A DNA stretch of 64,000 nt from an uncultured Vibrio sp. (GTDB taxonomy: Bacteria; Pseudomonadota; Gammaproteobacteria; Enterobacterales; Vibrionaceae): positions 1 through 64,000 of the forward strand of contig CANNGN010000006.1 in the NCBI GenBank assembly GCA_947504195.1. Reading direction: 5' to 3'. The first letter of the stretch is position 1. Every line of letters begins with the position of its first letter. Position numbers and translations under genes: made by a program. The notes beneath the pieces are model-generated. The model made no database searches. It was given only the letters and a program-made list of their open reading frames with translations, and was not told the origin of the DNA. Shown here piece after piece: positions 40,489 to 50,636 of the stretch.

Positions 40489-41726
40489 CAGTTGTCCTCC
40501 TTGATTAAGCTTGTGACTTCACGGCGTAATCGCTCATTAATTACGTCTGAAAGGAGGGATTGAGTTTCAAGCTTAACTGGGTAATCAACTTGGATTGTTT
40601 GCTCTGATAGTTCAGTAATCATTTGATCAAAGTCAGCAACATCTTTGCTTTCGACGCTGAAATAGTCTTTGGACCAAGTTAGCGTTGTTTTTAGCGCAGT
40701 TACGTAAAGCTCTTGTTGCTCGTCGTATACCGCTTTAATCGCTGAAGATAGCTGTGATTTCACATTTTCACGTAAATAGAAATGTTGCTCTGGAGTGAGA
40801 AGAGGAGTGACATTGCCATCTCGAGAACGGAATGTGATGAAGTTATCAGAGAAACTTTTCAGTGAAGTGAGTAGGTTGTCTTTCCAATTGTTTATATCGT
40901 TAGATACTTCGGCTTTTTCTGCATCGGGTGCATTTGGTAAAATTGCATTTGCCAATGGAAGACTGTCGACTTTATCTTGAAGAGTGGTCAAGCGAAGTAC
41001 TAATCCCGCTGTATCGACAAGAGGAACCGCTTTTAATGTGGTAATGTCGTTTGCCATAGCTTTACGCAAAGGGACTAGACTTGGGTCATTCAGTGCAGCG
41101 ATGCGTTGATCGGCACTTTCCATTAAGTGTGTTGCGGTTACGACATCACGCTCTAAGAATAGTTTACGTCCGGTCAGCTTAACTAAATAGTCGGCTTCGG
41201 CAAGGAGCCAATCGTTAGTACGACGACCTTTTAATTCAGCAAAAGCGCGCTGTAAACTTTCTAAGCTCTTTTGATGTTGTGCAAGCTCGACTTCTGAGCG
41301 GCGTTCGACATCAGCGGCTTTCTTTTCAGCGGCTAGCGCTTTCTTTTCAGCCTCTTCAGCTTTATCTTGCGATGAGCTTAATTGAGAGTTGGATTGGCTG
41401 AGTTTGGCTTCTAGAGATTTAACGGTATTATTCACCGATCCCATTGTTGCCTGATAATCTTGGGTCATTTTATAGGCGTAACCTGCCGCACCACCACTAA
41501 GTATGATAGCAATAATGATAGCAACAGTGCCGTACTTAGCACCACGTTTAGCTTGCTTTTCAAGAGCGGCAAAATCTTGCGCTTTATCGTTAGCAGGCTT
41601 TACTGGTTCTGCGGTTTTTTTGGATGACGGCTGGGCTGATTTAGACTCAGTTGGCTTGGAGCTCACGTCGACCTTTTTCTGGTTATCTTCCGTTTCAACT
41701 TCAGGTTTATTATTTTTACTGGTCAT
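40488..41726 (-). CDS. hemX: HemX, membrane protein of the hemCDXY operon
   Basis: The 412-residue protein has a Lys/Ser/Glu-rich cytosolic N-terminus (about 1-68), one membrane helix (GTVAIIIAIILSGGAAGYAYK, near 68-88, given by its ends), a coiled coil rich in Ala/Glu/Lys and a periplasmic domain with RRTNDWLLAEADYLVKL and LVPLRKAMANDI. E. coli HemX was once called uroporphyrinogen methyltransferase, but no SAM motif is visible here. It overlaps hemD by four bases and hemY by one. Confidence 0.92.
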   Translation of the reverse strand: MTSKNNKPEVETEDNQKKVDVSSKPTESKSAQPSSKKTAEPVKPANDKAQDFAALEKQAKRGAKYGTVAIIIAIILSGGAAGYAYKMTQDYQATMGSVNNTVKSLEAKLSQSNSQLSSSQDKAEEAEKKALAAEKKAADVERRSEVELAQHQKSLESLQRAFAELKGRRTNDWLLAEADYLVKLTGRKLFLERDVVTATHLMESADQRIAALNDPSLVPLRKAMANDITTLKAVPLVDTAGLVLRLTTLQDKVDSLPLANAILPNAPDAEKAEVSNDINNWKDNLLTSLKSFSDNFITFRSRDGNVTPLLTPEQHFYLRENVKSQLSSAIKAVYDEQQELYVTALKTTLTWSKDYFSVESKDVADFDQMITELSEQTIQVDYPVKLETQSLLSDVINERLRREVTSLIKEDN

Positions 41727-42481
41727 TGGGTCTTCCTGTCATTTCTTGGCTGGAGTGCAGCCACTAAATCTGAATTACTGGCGCTTCCGACAGCAATCGT
41801 ATTCCTAAATCCCGTGCTTTGAGCTAAACGAGCGATACGTCCGCTAGGCACATAAATTGAGAGAGAGAACAACCAGTGGTGATAACAAACTGGAAGTTGA
41901 GATACTAATAACTCAAGTTGTTCATAACTGGTAACGATAATACTGTCTATTTGTCTATCTTGCCACAATGTAACATTGGATTTTGCATAAAAAGCACGAG
42001 GTACTCTTTGATATACTTCGCGATAAATGACATTGGCACCGCGATCACGTAGTGTTTCTGCGAGTAACTCTCTGCCTCCATTCCCGCGAAGGATTGCAAT
42101 ATTTAACCCTGATACTGCTGCAAGACTGATTTCTTCAAGTAAATGTTCACTATCACTCACTTGAGGATAGTTTACTTGTTGTTGACTTAATTTGCTCAAC
42201 AGTTGAGCTGTTTTTTGACCAATGGCGAAATATCGCGTATCGATTGGCCAACTTTGATTGTTCTTTCTCAACAATTGGTCACAAAACTGAACCGCATATT
42301 GACTAACAGCAATTACAATATCGACTTTATCGTTATTTGGCTCAAGATGGAACAAAGGCTGATTGATTTCTGTCGCCACTAAGTCGAGCATGGGATGCAA
42401 AATACAATTTATCCCATGTTTGCTTAAGCTTTGACATAGTGCTTTACCTTGTTCTTCGGGACGAATAACTAAGACATTCAT
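41723..42481 (-). CDS. hemD: Uroporphyrinogen III synthase HemD
   Basis: HemD closes hydroxymethylbilane to uroporphyrinogen III with inversion of ring D. The 252-residue protein begins MNVLVIRPEEQGKALC and contains ILRGNGGRELLAETLRDRGANV (partly), the YREVYQRVPR unit and the IVTSYEQLELL segment of the second lobe. The ATG at 42481 is four bases after the hemC stop; the open frame extends further but would lie inside hemC. HemD sequences diverge, so the operon place strengthens the call. Confidence 0.93.
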   Translation of the reverse strand: MNVLVIRPEEQGKALCQSLSKHGINCILHPMLDLVATEINQPLFHLEPNNDKVDIVIAVSQYAVQFCDQLLRKNNQSWPIDTRYFAIGQKTAQLLSKLSQQQVNYPQVSDSEHLLEEISLAAVSGLNIAILRGNGGRELLAETLRDRGANVIYREVYQRVPRAFYAKSNVTLWQDRQIDSIIVTSYEQLELLVSQLPVCYHHWLFSLSIYVPSGRIARLAQSTGFRNTIAVGSASNSDLVAALQPRNDRKTQ

Positions 42482-42485
42482 TGAA

Positions 42486-43430
42486 TTAGTGTTTTTCTTC
42501 ATCACTATAAAGGCGATCGAGTATTTCTTTTGCTCCTTGATCAAGCAGTTTATTCGCCAGTTCAATACCTAATGCTTCGGCTTCTTGGCGTGGCCCTTTA
42601 ATATCGTTACTCACAATTTTTGTACCGTCGGGTTCACCAACGAGTGCTCGTAACCATATTTGATCGCCTTGAAGCACTGAATAACTCCCAATCGGAACCT
42701 GGCAACCACCTTGAAGGGTATTGTTCATTGCTCTTTCACAAAAGACTCTATCGGCAGTATCTTGATGGTGTAAAGGTGCTAAAAGTTTATGTAAGCGATC
42801 ATCATCCAAACGACATTCTATTCCGACGGCACCTTGGCCAACTGCTGGAAGTGATTGCTCTGGTTCGATAAAGCTTGCAATACGGTGCTCTAGTTCAAGG
42901 CGTTTAAGGCCCGCTGCTGCAAGGATAATGGCATCGTAGTTGCCTGCGTCGAGTTTACCTAAGCGAGTCCCAACATTGCCTCGCAAATCTTTTATAATGA
43001 TATCTGGGCGATCGGCTTTTATTTGACATTGACGACGTAGACTACACGTTCCTACTATCGCTCCTTGAGGAAGTTGCTCTAACGATGTGTACTTATTCGA
43101 AACAAAAGCATCTCGAGGGTCTTCGCGCTCACAGATTGTCGTTAAACCTAACCCTTCTGGAAATTCTACTGGTACGTCTTTCATTGAATGAACGGCTAGG
43201 TCTGCTTTATCTTCAAGCATTGCAGTTTCGAGTTCTTTTACGAATAACCCTTTACCACCTACTTTCGCGAGTGGAGTATCGAGAATAATGTCACCTTTCG
43301 TGACAAATGTAACCAGTTCGACTTCAAGCCCTGGGTGAGCTTCTTCAAGCGCATCTTTTACAAAATGAGCTTGCCATAATGCGAGTGGACTTTTACGAGT
43401 AGCAATGCGAATTGGTTTATTAATTGTCAT
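42486..43430 (-). CDS. hemC: Hydroxymethylbilane synthase HemC
   Basis: HemC joins four porphobilinogen units on a dipyrromethane cofactor. The 314 residues include [15 protein letters not shown] at the N-terminus, HSMKDVP with the catalytic Asp, [24 protein letters not shown] and [12 protein letters not shown]. The cofactor Cys is in GGCQVPIG at residue 243. It is the first gene of hemCDXY and is divergent from cyaA, the same order as in E. coli. Confidence 0.97.
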   Translation of the reverse strand: MTINKPIRIATRKSPLALWQAHFVKDALEEAHPGLEVELVTFVTKGDIILDTPLAKVGGKGLFVKELETAMLEDKADLAVHSMKDVPVEFPEGLGLTTICEREDPRDAFVSNKYTSLEQLPQGAIVGTCSLRRQCQIKADRPDIIIKDLRGNVGTRLGKLDAGNYDAIILAAAGLKRLELEHRIASFIEPEQSLPAVGQGAVGIECRLDDDRLHKLLAPLHHQDTADRVFCERAMNNTLQGGCQVPIGSYSVLQGDQIWLRALVGEPDGTKIVSNDIKGPRQEAEALGIELANKLLDQGAKEILDRLYSDEEKH

Positions 43431-43546
43431 AAGGGCCTACAGCTGAATAAATGATATGTGTCATCCTAACATTCTTGAACAACAAAGCAGAAGTTTGACG
43501 TGCAACCTCTCGCTTAATGAGATAAATGTAACGGGTCTATTTAAAA

Positions 43547-43575
43547 TTATGTGAAATAGATCGTATTTATATACT
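43547..43575 (+). promoter_or_regulatory. Candidate cyaA promoter overlapped by a CRP site
   Basis: TTATGTGAAATAGATCGTAT (43547-43566) fits the CRP motif TGTGA-N6-TCACA with a perfect left half and a right half of TCGTA. It covers the -35 region of a promoter whose -10 is TATACT (43570-43575), 17 bases from a TTATGT hexamer. In E. coli cAMP-CRP represses cyaA from a site in the promoter, and this layout would allow the same feedback. The rest of the 351-base hemC/cyaA gap shows no gene. Confidence 0.6.
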
Positions 43576-43781
43576 AGGCTTATGATTATTAAGCTAAGGG
43601 ATTTATGACACTATACTGGCGTCATTATTTATTGTTAATTAAATCCTAATATGTAGGAATGTTGGTTAGGTATGAACTTTACCAACCGAGCTAAAAGTGT
43701 TACATTGATCACGTTTTTAGGCCGAGTTGGCCATGCTCTAGATCATTGATGTTGAGTTAAGTTAATTCTGGGAAATATCGC

Positions 43782-46313
43782 TTGCTGGCTTACACGAATC
43801 TATTAATTCAGAGACTGGATAATCTCAATGAGCAACGCACTCAACGTGCGCTAGCTCTAATGGATTTACAAAGCCAACATGTCTTTCATCTTATCCCCGT
43901 CCTTTTTCAATTTAATCACCCATTGATTCCTGGTTACCACAACGACAGTACGCCTTCAGGTGTATGGGGTTTCGAACCAAATGGGTCACAACTTAAGTTT
44001 ATTCATAATACTGAGATCACGTTAGGGAAGAAGCTCCCGAAAATCACAGAACCTCAGATACTCGCACTTTATACCATGGGAAGTACCTCTTCGATTGGTC
44101 AAAGCACGTCGAGTGATATCGATGTTTGGGTCTGTGTTTCATCCTTAATGAGTGAAAAAGAACGTGAACAATTAGGTTATAAATGCCAAAAGGTTACAGA
44201 TTGGGCAAAAAGTCTCGGCGTTGAAGCTAACTTTTTTGTGATGGATGAGAAGCGCTTTCGTTCAAATTGTTCAGATGAACTGTCTGGTGATAACTGTGGT
44301 TCATCATTGCACCTACTCTTATTAGACGAGTTCTATCGTTCAGCAGTTTTACTTGCTGGTAAGCGATTATTATGGCAAATCGTTCCTCCAGAGATGGAGG
44401 ATTGTTATGACGAATATGTTTCTCGCTTGTGCCAAGAGTCATTCATTAATTGTGATGATTGGATTGATTTTGGTCGTTTAAACCATATTCCTGCAGAAGA
44501 GTATTTTGGTGCCAATTTATGGCAGCTATATAAGAGTATCGATGCGCCTTATAAATCAGTGCTAAAGGCAATCTTACTTGAAGCTTATACTTGGGAGTAT
44601 CCGAATACTCAGCTTCTAAGCATTGAAACAAAGCGTCGTTTCTTTATGCATGACTCCGACCTTACGGGGATGGATGCGTATTCTCTAATGTTAGAAAAAG
44701 TGACGAATTATCTCGAATCTATTGGCGATCATTCTCGTCTCGAATTAGTACGTCGTTGCTTTTATCTTAAAACACATGAAAAGTTGTCTCGTCAACCTGG
44801 ATTGGGCTCTGTCGCATGGCGTCGTAGAGTGCTTGAGAGTTTAGTTGGTCAATGGCAATGGAAAAGCGACATTGTCGAAGAATTGGATAACCGCCGTAAT
44901 TGGAAGGTTGGCCAAGTGAAGGTTATGCATAGTGGTTTACTTGATGCATTAATGCTGAGTTATCGTAATCTGATTCACTTTGCGCGCCGGAACCAGATTA
45001 CGTCATCGATCAGTCCAGAAGATATTTCAGTATTAGCCAGAAAGTTATATGCCGCATTTGAAGTTCTCCCGAGTAAAGTCACATTGCTCAATCCTCAAAT
45101 TTCCCCCGATTTACATGAACCTGATCTAACCTTTATCGAAGTACGTCCTGGGCGAACTAACCCTCATGGGTGGTATCTTTATAAGCAGCCCATTTCAGCC
45201 GAACGGATGTTTGGTCAGCGCTATTTAGAACATAACGAATATTTGAGTAAGCTCGTTGCTTGGGCCTTTTTTAATGGGCTGATCACAGAATCGACCCGTT
45301 TGCATTCTGTTGTTCGGGATGCACAATTAGATATCGATAAGTTTTACCAAATGGTAGGGGATTTACGTAATACCTTTTCATTACATAAACACCGCCCAAC
45401 GATGCAAGCATTGGCCAGTCCATGTGAGATTAATCAGCTCGCGATGTTTATCAATTTTGAAACCGACCCTACGATTGAGCTGTCAGGTCGATCACTAAAA
45501 GTTGATTTGAAAAATATTGATATCCTAAGTTATGGCGAAGAAAAAAAGTGCTTAGTGACAAGCATTGATCTCGTTTATCGTAACTCCTGGCAAGAAGTAC
45601 GCTCACTTCACTTTAAAGGTGAAACTGCAATGCTTGAGGCATTGAAAACAGTGTTGAGTAAGATGCACCAAGATGCGTTACCACCCGATTCAGTCGATGT
45701 GTTTTGCTACAGTAAAAATCTACGTGGTGTGATGCGAAATGCGGTATATCAGTTATTGGCTGAGTGTATTGATTTGCGCTTGCGACCAATGGAACCAGAA
45801 AAGCGACGTCGATTTAAAGCTGTGAGAATTGGTGACCAGATGCATGGTCTCTTTTTTGAGCGCCGTGGTGTGTCTGTTAAGAAATTAGAAAATTCGATCG
45901 ACTTTTACAGCAGTATTTCTACGAGTAAGCTTAAAGGCTCTCCATTGCTGATGCTAGATAGTGATCAAGAATATCCGTTACCTGACGTCATTGATGGGTT
46001 TGCGAGTGAAGGGTTGGTTCAGTTCTTCTTTGAAGATACCGATACTGGCTTTAATATTTATGTTTTGGATGAGAGTAACCGAGTAGAGGTATACCACCAA
46101 TATAGTGGGACGAAAGATGAAATGATCCATAGTGTGAATGGATTTTATACGTCTTTAAAAGATGATAATAAAGTATCTTCAAAATTTATTAACTTTAATT
46201 TACCTCAGTATTACCAAATCATTCATCCTGAAAGTGAACCAAGCTACATTCTACCTTACCGCAGCAATATGCTTCCTACATCGCGCCTTAGTTCGGTGGT
46301 AAATGGCTCTTAA
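43782..46313 (+). CDS. cyaA: Class I adenylate cyclase CyaA
   Basis: CyaA makes cAMP, the ligand of CRP. The 843-residue protein (E. coli 848) has the N-terminal catalytic domain with the nucleotidyltransferase motif GSTSSIGQSTSSDIDVWVC near residue 102 and a C-terminal regulatory half that receives the sugar-PTS signal. The start is TTG. There is no earlier start because stops precede it, and the next Met (residue 27) would remove conserved text such as LIQRLDNLNEQRTQRALALM. E. coli cyaA also starts with TTG, which keeps translation low. Confidence 0.96.
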   Translation: MLAYTNLLIQRLDNLNEQRTQRALALMDLQSQHVFHLIPVLFQFNHPLIPGYHNDSTPSGVWGFEPNGSQLKFIHNTEITLGKKLPKITEPQILALYTMGSTSSIGQSTSSDIDVWVCVSSLMSEKEREQLGYKCQKVTDWAKSLGVEANFFVMDEKRFRSNCSDELSGDNCGSSLHLLLLDEFYRSAVLLAGKRLLWQIVPPEMEDCYDEYVSRLCQESFINCDDWIDFGRLNHIPAEEYFGANLWQLYKSIDAPYKSVLKAILLEAYTWEYPNTQLLSIETKRRFFMHDSDLTGMDAYSLMLEKVTNYLESIGDHSRLELVRRCFYLKTHEKLSRQPGLGSVAWRRRVLESLVGQWQWKSDIVEELDNRRNWKVGQVKVMHSGLLDALMLSYRNLIHFARRNQITSSISPEDISVLARKLYAAFEVLPSKVTLLNPQISPDLHEPDLTFIEVRPGRTNPHGWYLYKQPISAERMFGQRYLEHNEYLSKLVAWAFFNGLITESTRLHSVVRDAQLDIDKFYQMVGDLRNTFSLHKHRPTMQALASPCEINQLAMFINFETDPTIELSGRSLKVDLKNIDILSYGEEKKCLVTSIDLVYRNSWQEVRSLHFKGETAMLEALKTVLSKMHQDALPPDSVDVFCYSKNLRGVMRNAVYQLLAECIDLRLRPMEPEKRRRFKAVRIGDQMHGLFFERRGVSVKKLENSIDFYSSISTSKLKGSPLLMLDSDQEYPLPDVIDGFASEGLVQFFFEDTDTGFNIYVLDESNRVEVYHQYSGTKDEMIHSVNGFYTSLKDDNKVSSKFINFNLPQYYQIIHPESEPSYILPYRSNMLPTSRLSSVVNGS

Positions 46314-46338
46314 TTTCTAAGTGCAGAACATACCATAG

Positions 46339-46369
46339 AAAAAAGGAGCGATGCTACGCTCCTTTTTCA
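46339..46369. terminator. Bidirectional terminator between cyaA and cyaY
   Basis: AAAAAGGAGCG and CGCTCCTTTTT pair around ATGCTA, with A and T runs on the two sides, between convergent genes. Confidence 0.9.
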
Positions 46370-46385
46370 TGTTTATTTCCTAGAG

Positions 46386-46700
46386 TTAACACCAGTCTAT
46401 TGATTCACCTGCATGTTTTTCACATTCACCTTTAACAAATTCAATTAATTCAGCGCCGGTTTTAGAGCAAATCCACTGCTCATCAATGCGCTTAAAGTGA
46501 AAGCCACCCGATCGAGAAGCTAGCCAAATTTCGTGCATAGGCTCTTGGCGATTAATAACGATTTGGCTTCGATCTTCAAACTCGAGATTCATTACATTCC
46601 CAAGGCTTTCATAATCGATATCAGCACCTGAATCATCGATTAATTCTTCAATTTTTTCTAATTCAACATCTACGAGTTGATGAAATTCAGTATCGTTCAT
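46386..46700 (-). CDS. cyaY: Frataxin-like protein CyaY
   Basis: CyaY is the bacterial frataxin that binds iron and modulates iron-sulfur cluster assembly by IscS. The 104-residue protein has the acidic first helix (VDVELEKIEELIDDSGADID, its iron-binding face), the strand segment QIVINRQEPMHEIWLASRSGGFHF and the WICSKTG turn. E. coli CyaY has 106 residues. It is divergent from lptM and convergent with cyaA, the usual position. Confidence 0.95.
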   Translation of the reverse strand: MNDTEFHQLVDVELEKIEELIDDSGADIDYESLGNVMNLEFEDRSQIVINRQEPMHEIWLASRSGGFHFKRIDEQWICSKTGAELIEFVKGECEKHAGESIDWC

Positions 46701-46774
46701 TTCATTGTCCTATTGCTTTTCTGGCTTGTGGTGCGATTATAGGGGGCATTGAATCAATAATCACGAATTGGAAA

Positions 46775-46894
46775 ATGAAAAAAGCCATCGCAGCATGTTT
46801 TTTATTGAGCCTATTAGGGCTAACTGGGTGTGGTCAAAGCGGTCCATTGACTATACCTCAAGAGTCCGCACCGCAACATGAAGAACAACAATAA
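46775..46894 (+). CDS. lptM: LptM (YifL) small lipoprotein
   Basis: A 39-codon gene starts MKKAIAACFLLSLLG and has the lipobox LTGC with Cys 19, followed by GQSGPLTIP. In E. coli the mature protein begins CGLKGPLYFP and binds the LptDE translocon, helping disulfide formation in LptD. The place between cyaY and lysA matches YifL's place between cyaY and dapF. The mature peptide has about 21 residues with a Gln/Glu-rich end. It lies 27 bases upstream of lysA and is probably cotranscribed. Confidence 0.88.
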   Translation: MKKAIAACFLLSLLGLTGCGQSGPLTIPQESAPQHEEQQ

Positions 46895-46921
46895 ATATTA
46901 AAGATTTTTAAGGAAAAGGTT

Positions 46922-48175
46922 TTGGATTACTTCAATTATCAAGATGATGGCCAACTTTGGGCTGAAGATGTCAACCTAACGCAATTGGCGAGTCAATTTG
47001 GTACACCACTTTACGTGTATTCTCGAGCGACAATAGAACGTCACTGGAAAGCGTTTGATAATGCCGTTGGTGAGCATCCTCATTTAGTGTGTTATGCCGT
47101 TAAAGCGAACTCCAATTTAGGCGTGTTAAGCGCCCTAGCTCGTTTAGGTTCAGGGTTTGATATTGTATCTGCAGGTGAACTTGAACGTGTTATTGCGGCG
47201 GGTGGTAATCCGTCAAAAATCGTATTTTCTGGTGTCGGTAAAACCGAGCAAGAAATGCAACGAGCACTAAGTCTGAAGATTAAATGCTTCAATGTAGAAT
47301 CTGAGCCGGAATTGTTGCGTCTAAATAAAGTTGCGCAAGAGATGGGCGTGAAAGCACCAATATCTCTACGAATTAACCCTGATGTTGATGCACAGACGCA
47401 CCCTTATATTTCAACTGGGTTGCGAGATAATAAATTTGGCATTGCGTTTGATCGTGCTCCAGAGGTATATCAATTTGCCAATTCTTTAGAGCACTTAGAG
47501 GTTCACGGTATTGATTGTCATATCGGCTCTCAATTGACCAATATTGAACCGTTTATTGATGCAACAGACCGCCTTCTAAAATTGATTGATGATTTAGGCG
47601 AGCAGGGCATTCAAATTAAACACCTTGATGTTGGTGGTGGCTTAGGCGTGGTTTACGATAATGAACAGCCTCCAGAGCCTGCAGAATATGCCAAAGCACT
47701 ACTCTCTCGTTTAGATAACCATAAGCATTTAGAATTGGTGTTTGAGCCAGGGCGAGCCATTGCAGCTAATGCTGGGATCTTACTGACAAAAGTTGAGTTT
47801 CTTAAACCTACTGAGCATAAGAACTTTGCCATTATTGATGCCGCAATGAATGATCTGATGCGTCCCGCACTTTATCAAGCATGGCAGAATATTATACCGG
47901 TAGTACCTCGTGAAGGTGAGGCTATGGTATACGATTTAGTCGGTCCAATTTGTGAAACTGGAGACTTCATCGGTAAAGATCGTTCTCTCGTATTGGAAGA
48001 AGGTGATTTACTCGCGGTTCGATCTGCTGGCGCATATGGGTTTGCTATGTCGTCAAACTATAATACTCGAGCTCGTGCAGCAGAGATTATGGTTGATGGT
48101 GATACCGTTCATCTTGTACGCAAGCGCGAAGAACTCTCTAGCCTATGGGCTCTTGAAAACGTATTACCGGAGTAA
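46922..48175 (+). CDS. lysA: Diaminopimelate decarboxylase LysA
   Basis: LysA is a PLP enzyme for the last step of lysine synthesis. The 417 residues show the PLP lysine in YAVKANSN (Lys 61), GSGFDIVSAGELE, HIGSQL, LDVGGGLGV, EPGRAI and the C-terminal GPICETGDFI active-site Cys. The start is TTG with AAGGAAAAGG upstream; stops in frame exclude an earlier codon, and the N-terminus MDYFNYQDDGQLWAED is the expected one. dapF follows, placing two lysine-pathway enzymes together. Confidence 0.96.
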   Translation: MDYFNYQDDGQLWAEDVNLTQLASQFGTPLYVYSRATIERHWKAFDNAVGEHPHLVCYAVKANSNLGVLSALARLGSGFDIVSAGELERVIAAGGNPSKIVFSGVGKTEQEMQRALSLKIKCFNVESEPELLRLNKVAQEMGVKAPISLRINPDVDAQTHPYISTGLRDNKFGIAFDRAPEVYQFANSLEHLEVHGIDCHIGSQLTNIEPFIDATDRLLKLIDDLGEQGIQIKHLDVGGGLGVVYDNEQPPEPAEYAKALLSRLDNHKHLELVFEPGRAIAANAGILLTKVEFLKPTEHKNFAIIDAAMNDLMRPALYQAWQNIIPVVPREGEAMVYDLVGPICETGDFIGKDRSLVLEEGDLLAVRSAGAYGFAMSSNYNTRARAAEIMVDGDTVHLVRKREELSSLWALENVLPE

Positions 48176-48184
48176 ATGACGTTT

Positions 48185-49015
48185 ATGCATTTCCATTTTT
48201 CTAAAATGCACGGGTTGGGTAATGACTTTATGGTTGTTGATTGCATTACCCAAAATATATTTTTTTCTCCCGAGTTAATTCGTCGCTTGGCGAATCGTCA
48301 TACCGGAGTGGGTTTTGATCAGCTTCTTGTGGTTGAAGCGCCTTATGATCCCGATAGTGATTTCCATTATCGTATATTTAATTCAGATGGCAGCGAAGTC
48401 GAGCAGTGTGGCAATGGCGCACGCTGTTTTGCTCGTTTTGTTCGAATGAAAGGCTTGACCAATAAATACAGTATTGGCGTCAGTACCAAGAAAGGCAAAA
48501 TGGTGCTGAAAATTGAAAATGATGATCAAATTACCGTCAATATGGGCGTACCTGAACTTGAGCCAAACAAAATTCCTTTCAAAGCGAAGCAAACCGAGAA
48601 AACGTATATTTTGCGAGTGGGGGATAGTACGTTATTTTGTGGCGCAGTTAGCATGGGAAATCCGCATGTTGTGACGGTGGTGGATAATACAGAAACTGCC
48701 GATGTGGAAACATTAGGCCCATTACTTGAATCTCATGAGCGCTTTCCTGAGCGAGTCAATGCCGGCTTTATGCAAGTGAAGAGTCGCAAGCACGTTAAAC
48801 TTCGTGTTTACGAACGTGGAGCTGGCGAAACTCAAGCTTGTGGCAGTGGTGCATGTGCGGCTGTTGCAGTGGGTATTATTCAAGGTTTACTCGATGAAAG
48901 TGTAAATGTTGACCTACATGGCGGTTCATTGAAAATACAATGGAAAGGACCGGGTAAACCACTGTATATGACAGGGCCAGCAACGCATGTTTTTGATGGA
49001 CAAATATCTTGTTAA
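48185..49015 (+). CDS. dapF: Diaminopimelate epimerase DapF
   Basis: DapF converts LL- to meso-diaminopimelate, the substrate of LysA and a component of peptidoglycan. The two catalytic Cys are present in [13 protein letters not shown] and [18 protein letters not shown]. The N-terminus [15 protein letters not shown] is conserved. I chose ATG 48185 (276 residues). ATG 48176, directly after the lysA stop, would add MTF and is also possible. The 3' end runs a few bases beyond the first possible start of the next gene. Confidence 0.95.
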   Translation: MHFHFSKMHGLGNDFMVVDCITQNIFFSPELIRRLANRHTGVGFDQLLVVEAPYDPDSDFHYRIFNSDGSEVEQCGNGARCFARFVRMKGLTNKYSIGVSTKKGKMVLKIENDDQITVNMGVPELEPNKIPFKAKQTEKTYILRVGDSTLFCGAVSMGNPHVVTVVDNTETADVETLGPLLESHERFPERVNAGFMQVKSRKHVKLRVYERGAGETQACGSGACAAVAVGIIQGLLDESVNVDLHGGSLKIQWKGPGKPLYMTGPATHVFDGQISC

Positions 49016-49026
49016 AAAGGGATCTC

Positions 49027-49698
49027 GTGCAAAGTACCGAAGTAAATGAATTAACCGCTGAATTGGTTGCCGATTATCTGAGGGATAATCCGAATTTCTT
49101 TTTAACTCATCCTGAATTGGTAGAGAGAATTCAATTACCTCACCACCAAGCTGGAACCGTATCTTTGGTACAAATCCAGTTAACTCGTCAGCGCCAAAAA
49201 ATAGAAGAACTTGAAGAAGAGATCACTGCACTAATGTCTCTTGGTGCGAATAACGATCGTACTTTCCATGAATTTGTGGAACTGCAGCAACAGATGTTCA
49301 AATGTCGCTCGCTTTATCAAGTTATTAAAGCCATTGAAGAGAAAGCATTAAGTTTAAACTTGAAAGCTCATATACGCTTCATGGAATCTAAAGAAAGTAA
49401 GTACTTACTTGATAAAGAGTATTGGCAACGTTTTAAGACTAACCACTTAAACGGAAAACAAGCGTATTTAGGCAGAATGCGTCAAGCTGACCGTCATGGC
49501 CTATTTGGAGAAAATTCTCTGATGCCTGAAATGGGTTCCTATGTTGTATTGCCGATTAAAAGCGGTTTAGTCGAAGGGTTTTTAGCCTATTCAAGTGAGG
49601 ATGGTGGTCATTTTCAGCCTTGCATGGATATCTTGTTTCTGCGTCACCTTGTCAGTATTTTTTCTTACTTGATAGAAACCTTACCCTGGGATGAGTAG
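49027..49698 (+). CDS. DUF484 (YigA-like) GAF-fold protein
   Basis: The protein of 223 residues belongs to the DUF484 family found between dapF and xerC in gamma-proteobacteria. An N-terminal segment VADYLRDNPNFFLTHPELVERI is diagnostic, followed by a coiled coil (RQRQKIEELEEEI) and a GAF-like domain with SYVVLPIKSGLVEGFLAYSS. Its function is unknown. I chose GTG 49027, which has AAAAGGGA upstream; an earlier TTG (49009) overlaps the end of dapF. Confidence 0.88.
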   Translation: MQSTEVNELTAELVADYLRDNPNFFLTHPELVERIQLPHHQAGTVSLVQIQLTRQRQKIEELEEEITALMSLGANNDRTFHEFVELQQQMFKCRSLYQVIKAIEEKALSLNLKAHIRFMESKESKYLLDKEYWQRFKTNHLNGKQAYLGRMRQADRHGLFGENSLMPEMGSYVVLPIKSGLVEGFLAYSSEDGGHFQPCMDILFLRHLVSIFSYLIETLPWDE

Positions 49699-49700
49699 TT

Positions 49701-50636
49701 ATGGAGGAATCCACTCTCTTTGACTTACCTGACTCATTAACTCAACCACTTCAATCCTTTCTCGATTATCTTTGCCATGAGAAAGGGTTAAGTGTTCATA
49801 CTCAAAAAAACTACTGTCAGCAATTAACTACGATGGCCATACATTTAGACTCGATGGGCGTAGATTCATGGCAAAAAGTTGATGCAGCTTGGGTTCGCCA
49901 ACTCGTAAGTAAAGGCATGAGAGAGGGTATGAAAGCAAGTAGTTTAGCGACTCGCTTGTCTTCACTACGAAGTTTCTTTGATTTCCTTATCTTGCGTGGA
50001 ATATTGAGCGCAAATCCTGCTAAAGGCGTATCAGCACCGAAAAAACAGCGACCTCTACCGAAAAATATCGAAGTCGATGAATTGAATCAGTTGCTCGAAA
50101 TGAATGACTCAGACCCTTTATCTATTAGGGATCGAGCTATAATGGAGATGCTATACGGTGCTGGATTGCGCCTGGCAGAGTTAGTGGATATTAATGTTAA
50201 AGATATCGACTTACGCTCAGGAGAGTTACGTGTTATCGGTAAAGGCTCGAAAGAGCGTAAAGTGCCATTTTCGGGTCAGGCGAAAGATTGGGTGAGTAAA
50301 TGGTTACATGTGCGCGGTGAGTTGGCGAATACCGATGAAGTCGCCCTTTTTGTTTCACAACGTGGTACTCGAATCTCACATCGAAATGTTCAAAAACGGA
50401 TGGAGCAATGGGGGCAGAAGCAAGCGATCGCAAGTCATGTCAGCCCACATAAACTGCGTCATTCTTTCGCTACTCATATTCTCGAATCAAGTAATAACCT
50501 AAGAGCTGTGCAAGAGTTGTTGGGGCATGAAAATATATCGACCACACAGATATATACGCATCTTGATTTTCAACACTTAGCTCAAGTGTACGACCAATCG
50601 CATCCACGAGCGAAAAAACGTCGTAAGGAAAAGTAA
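49701..50636 (+). CDS. xerC: Tyrosine recombinase XerC
   Basis: XerC with XerD resolves chromosome dimers at dif. The 311-residue protein has the N-terminal core-binding SAM-like domain and all catalytic residues: Arg in GAGLRLAELV, Lys in GKGSKERKVPF, His and Arg in SPHKLRHSFATH, His in LGHENIS and the nucleophile Tyr in TTQIYTH. Its place after dapF and DUF484 identifies it as XerC and not a phage integrase. The stop shares a base with the start of the next gene. Confidence 0.96.
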   Translation: MEESTLFDLPDSLTQPLQSFLDYLCHEKGLSVHTQKNYCQQLTTMAIHLDSMGVDSWQKVDAAWVRQLVSKGMREGMKASSLATRLSSLRSFFDFLILRGILSANPAKGVSAPKKQRPLPKNIEVDELNQLLEMNDSDPLSIRDRAIMEMLYGAGLRLAELVDINVKDIDLRSGELRVIGKGSKERKVPFSGQAKDWVSKWLHVRGELANTDEVALFVSQRGTRISHRNVQKRMEQWGQKQAIASHVSPHKLRHSFATHILESSNNLRAVQELLGHENISTTQIYTHLDFQHLAQVYDQSHPRAKKRRKEK

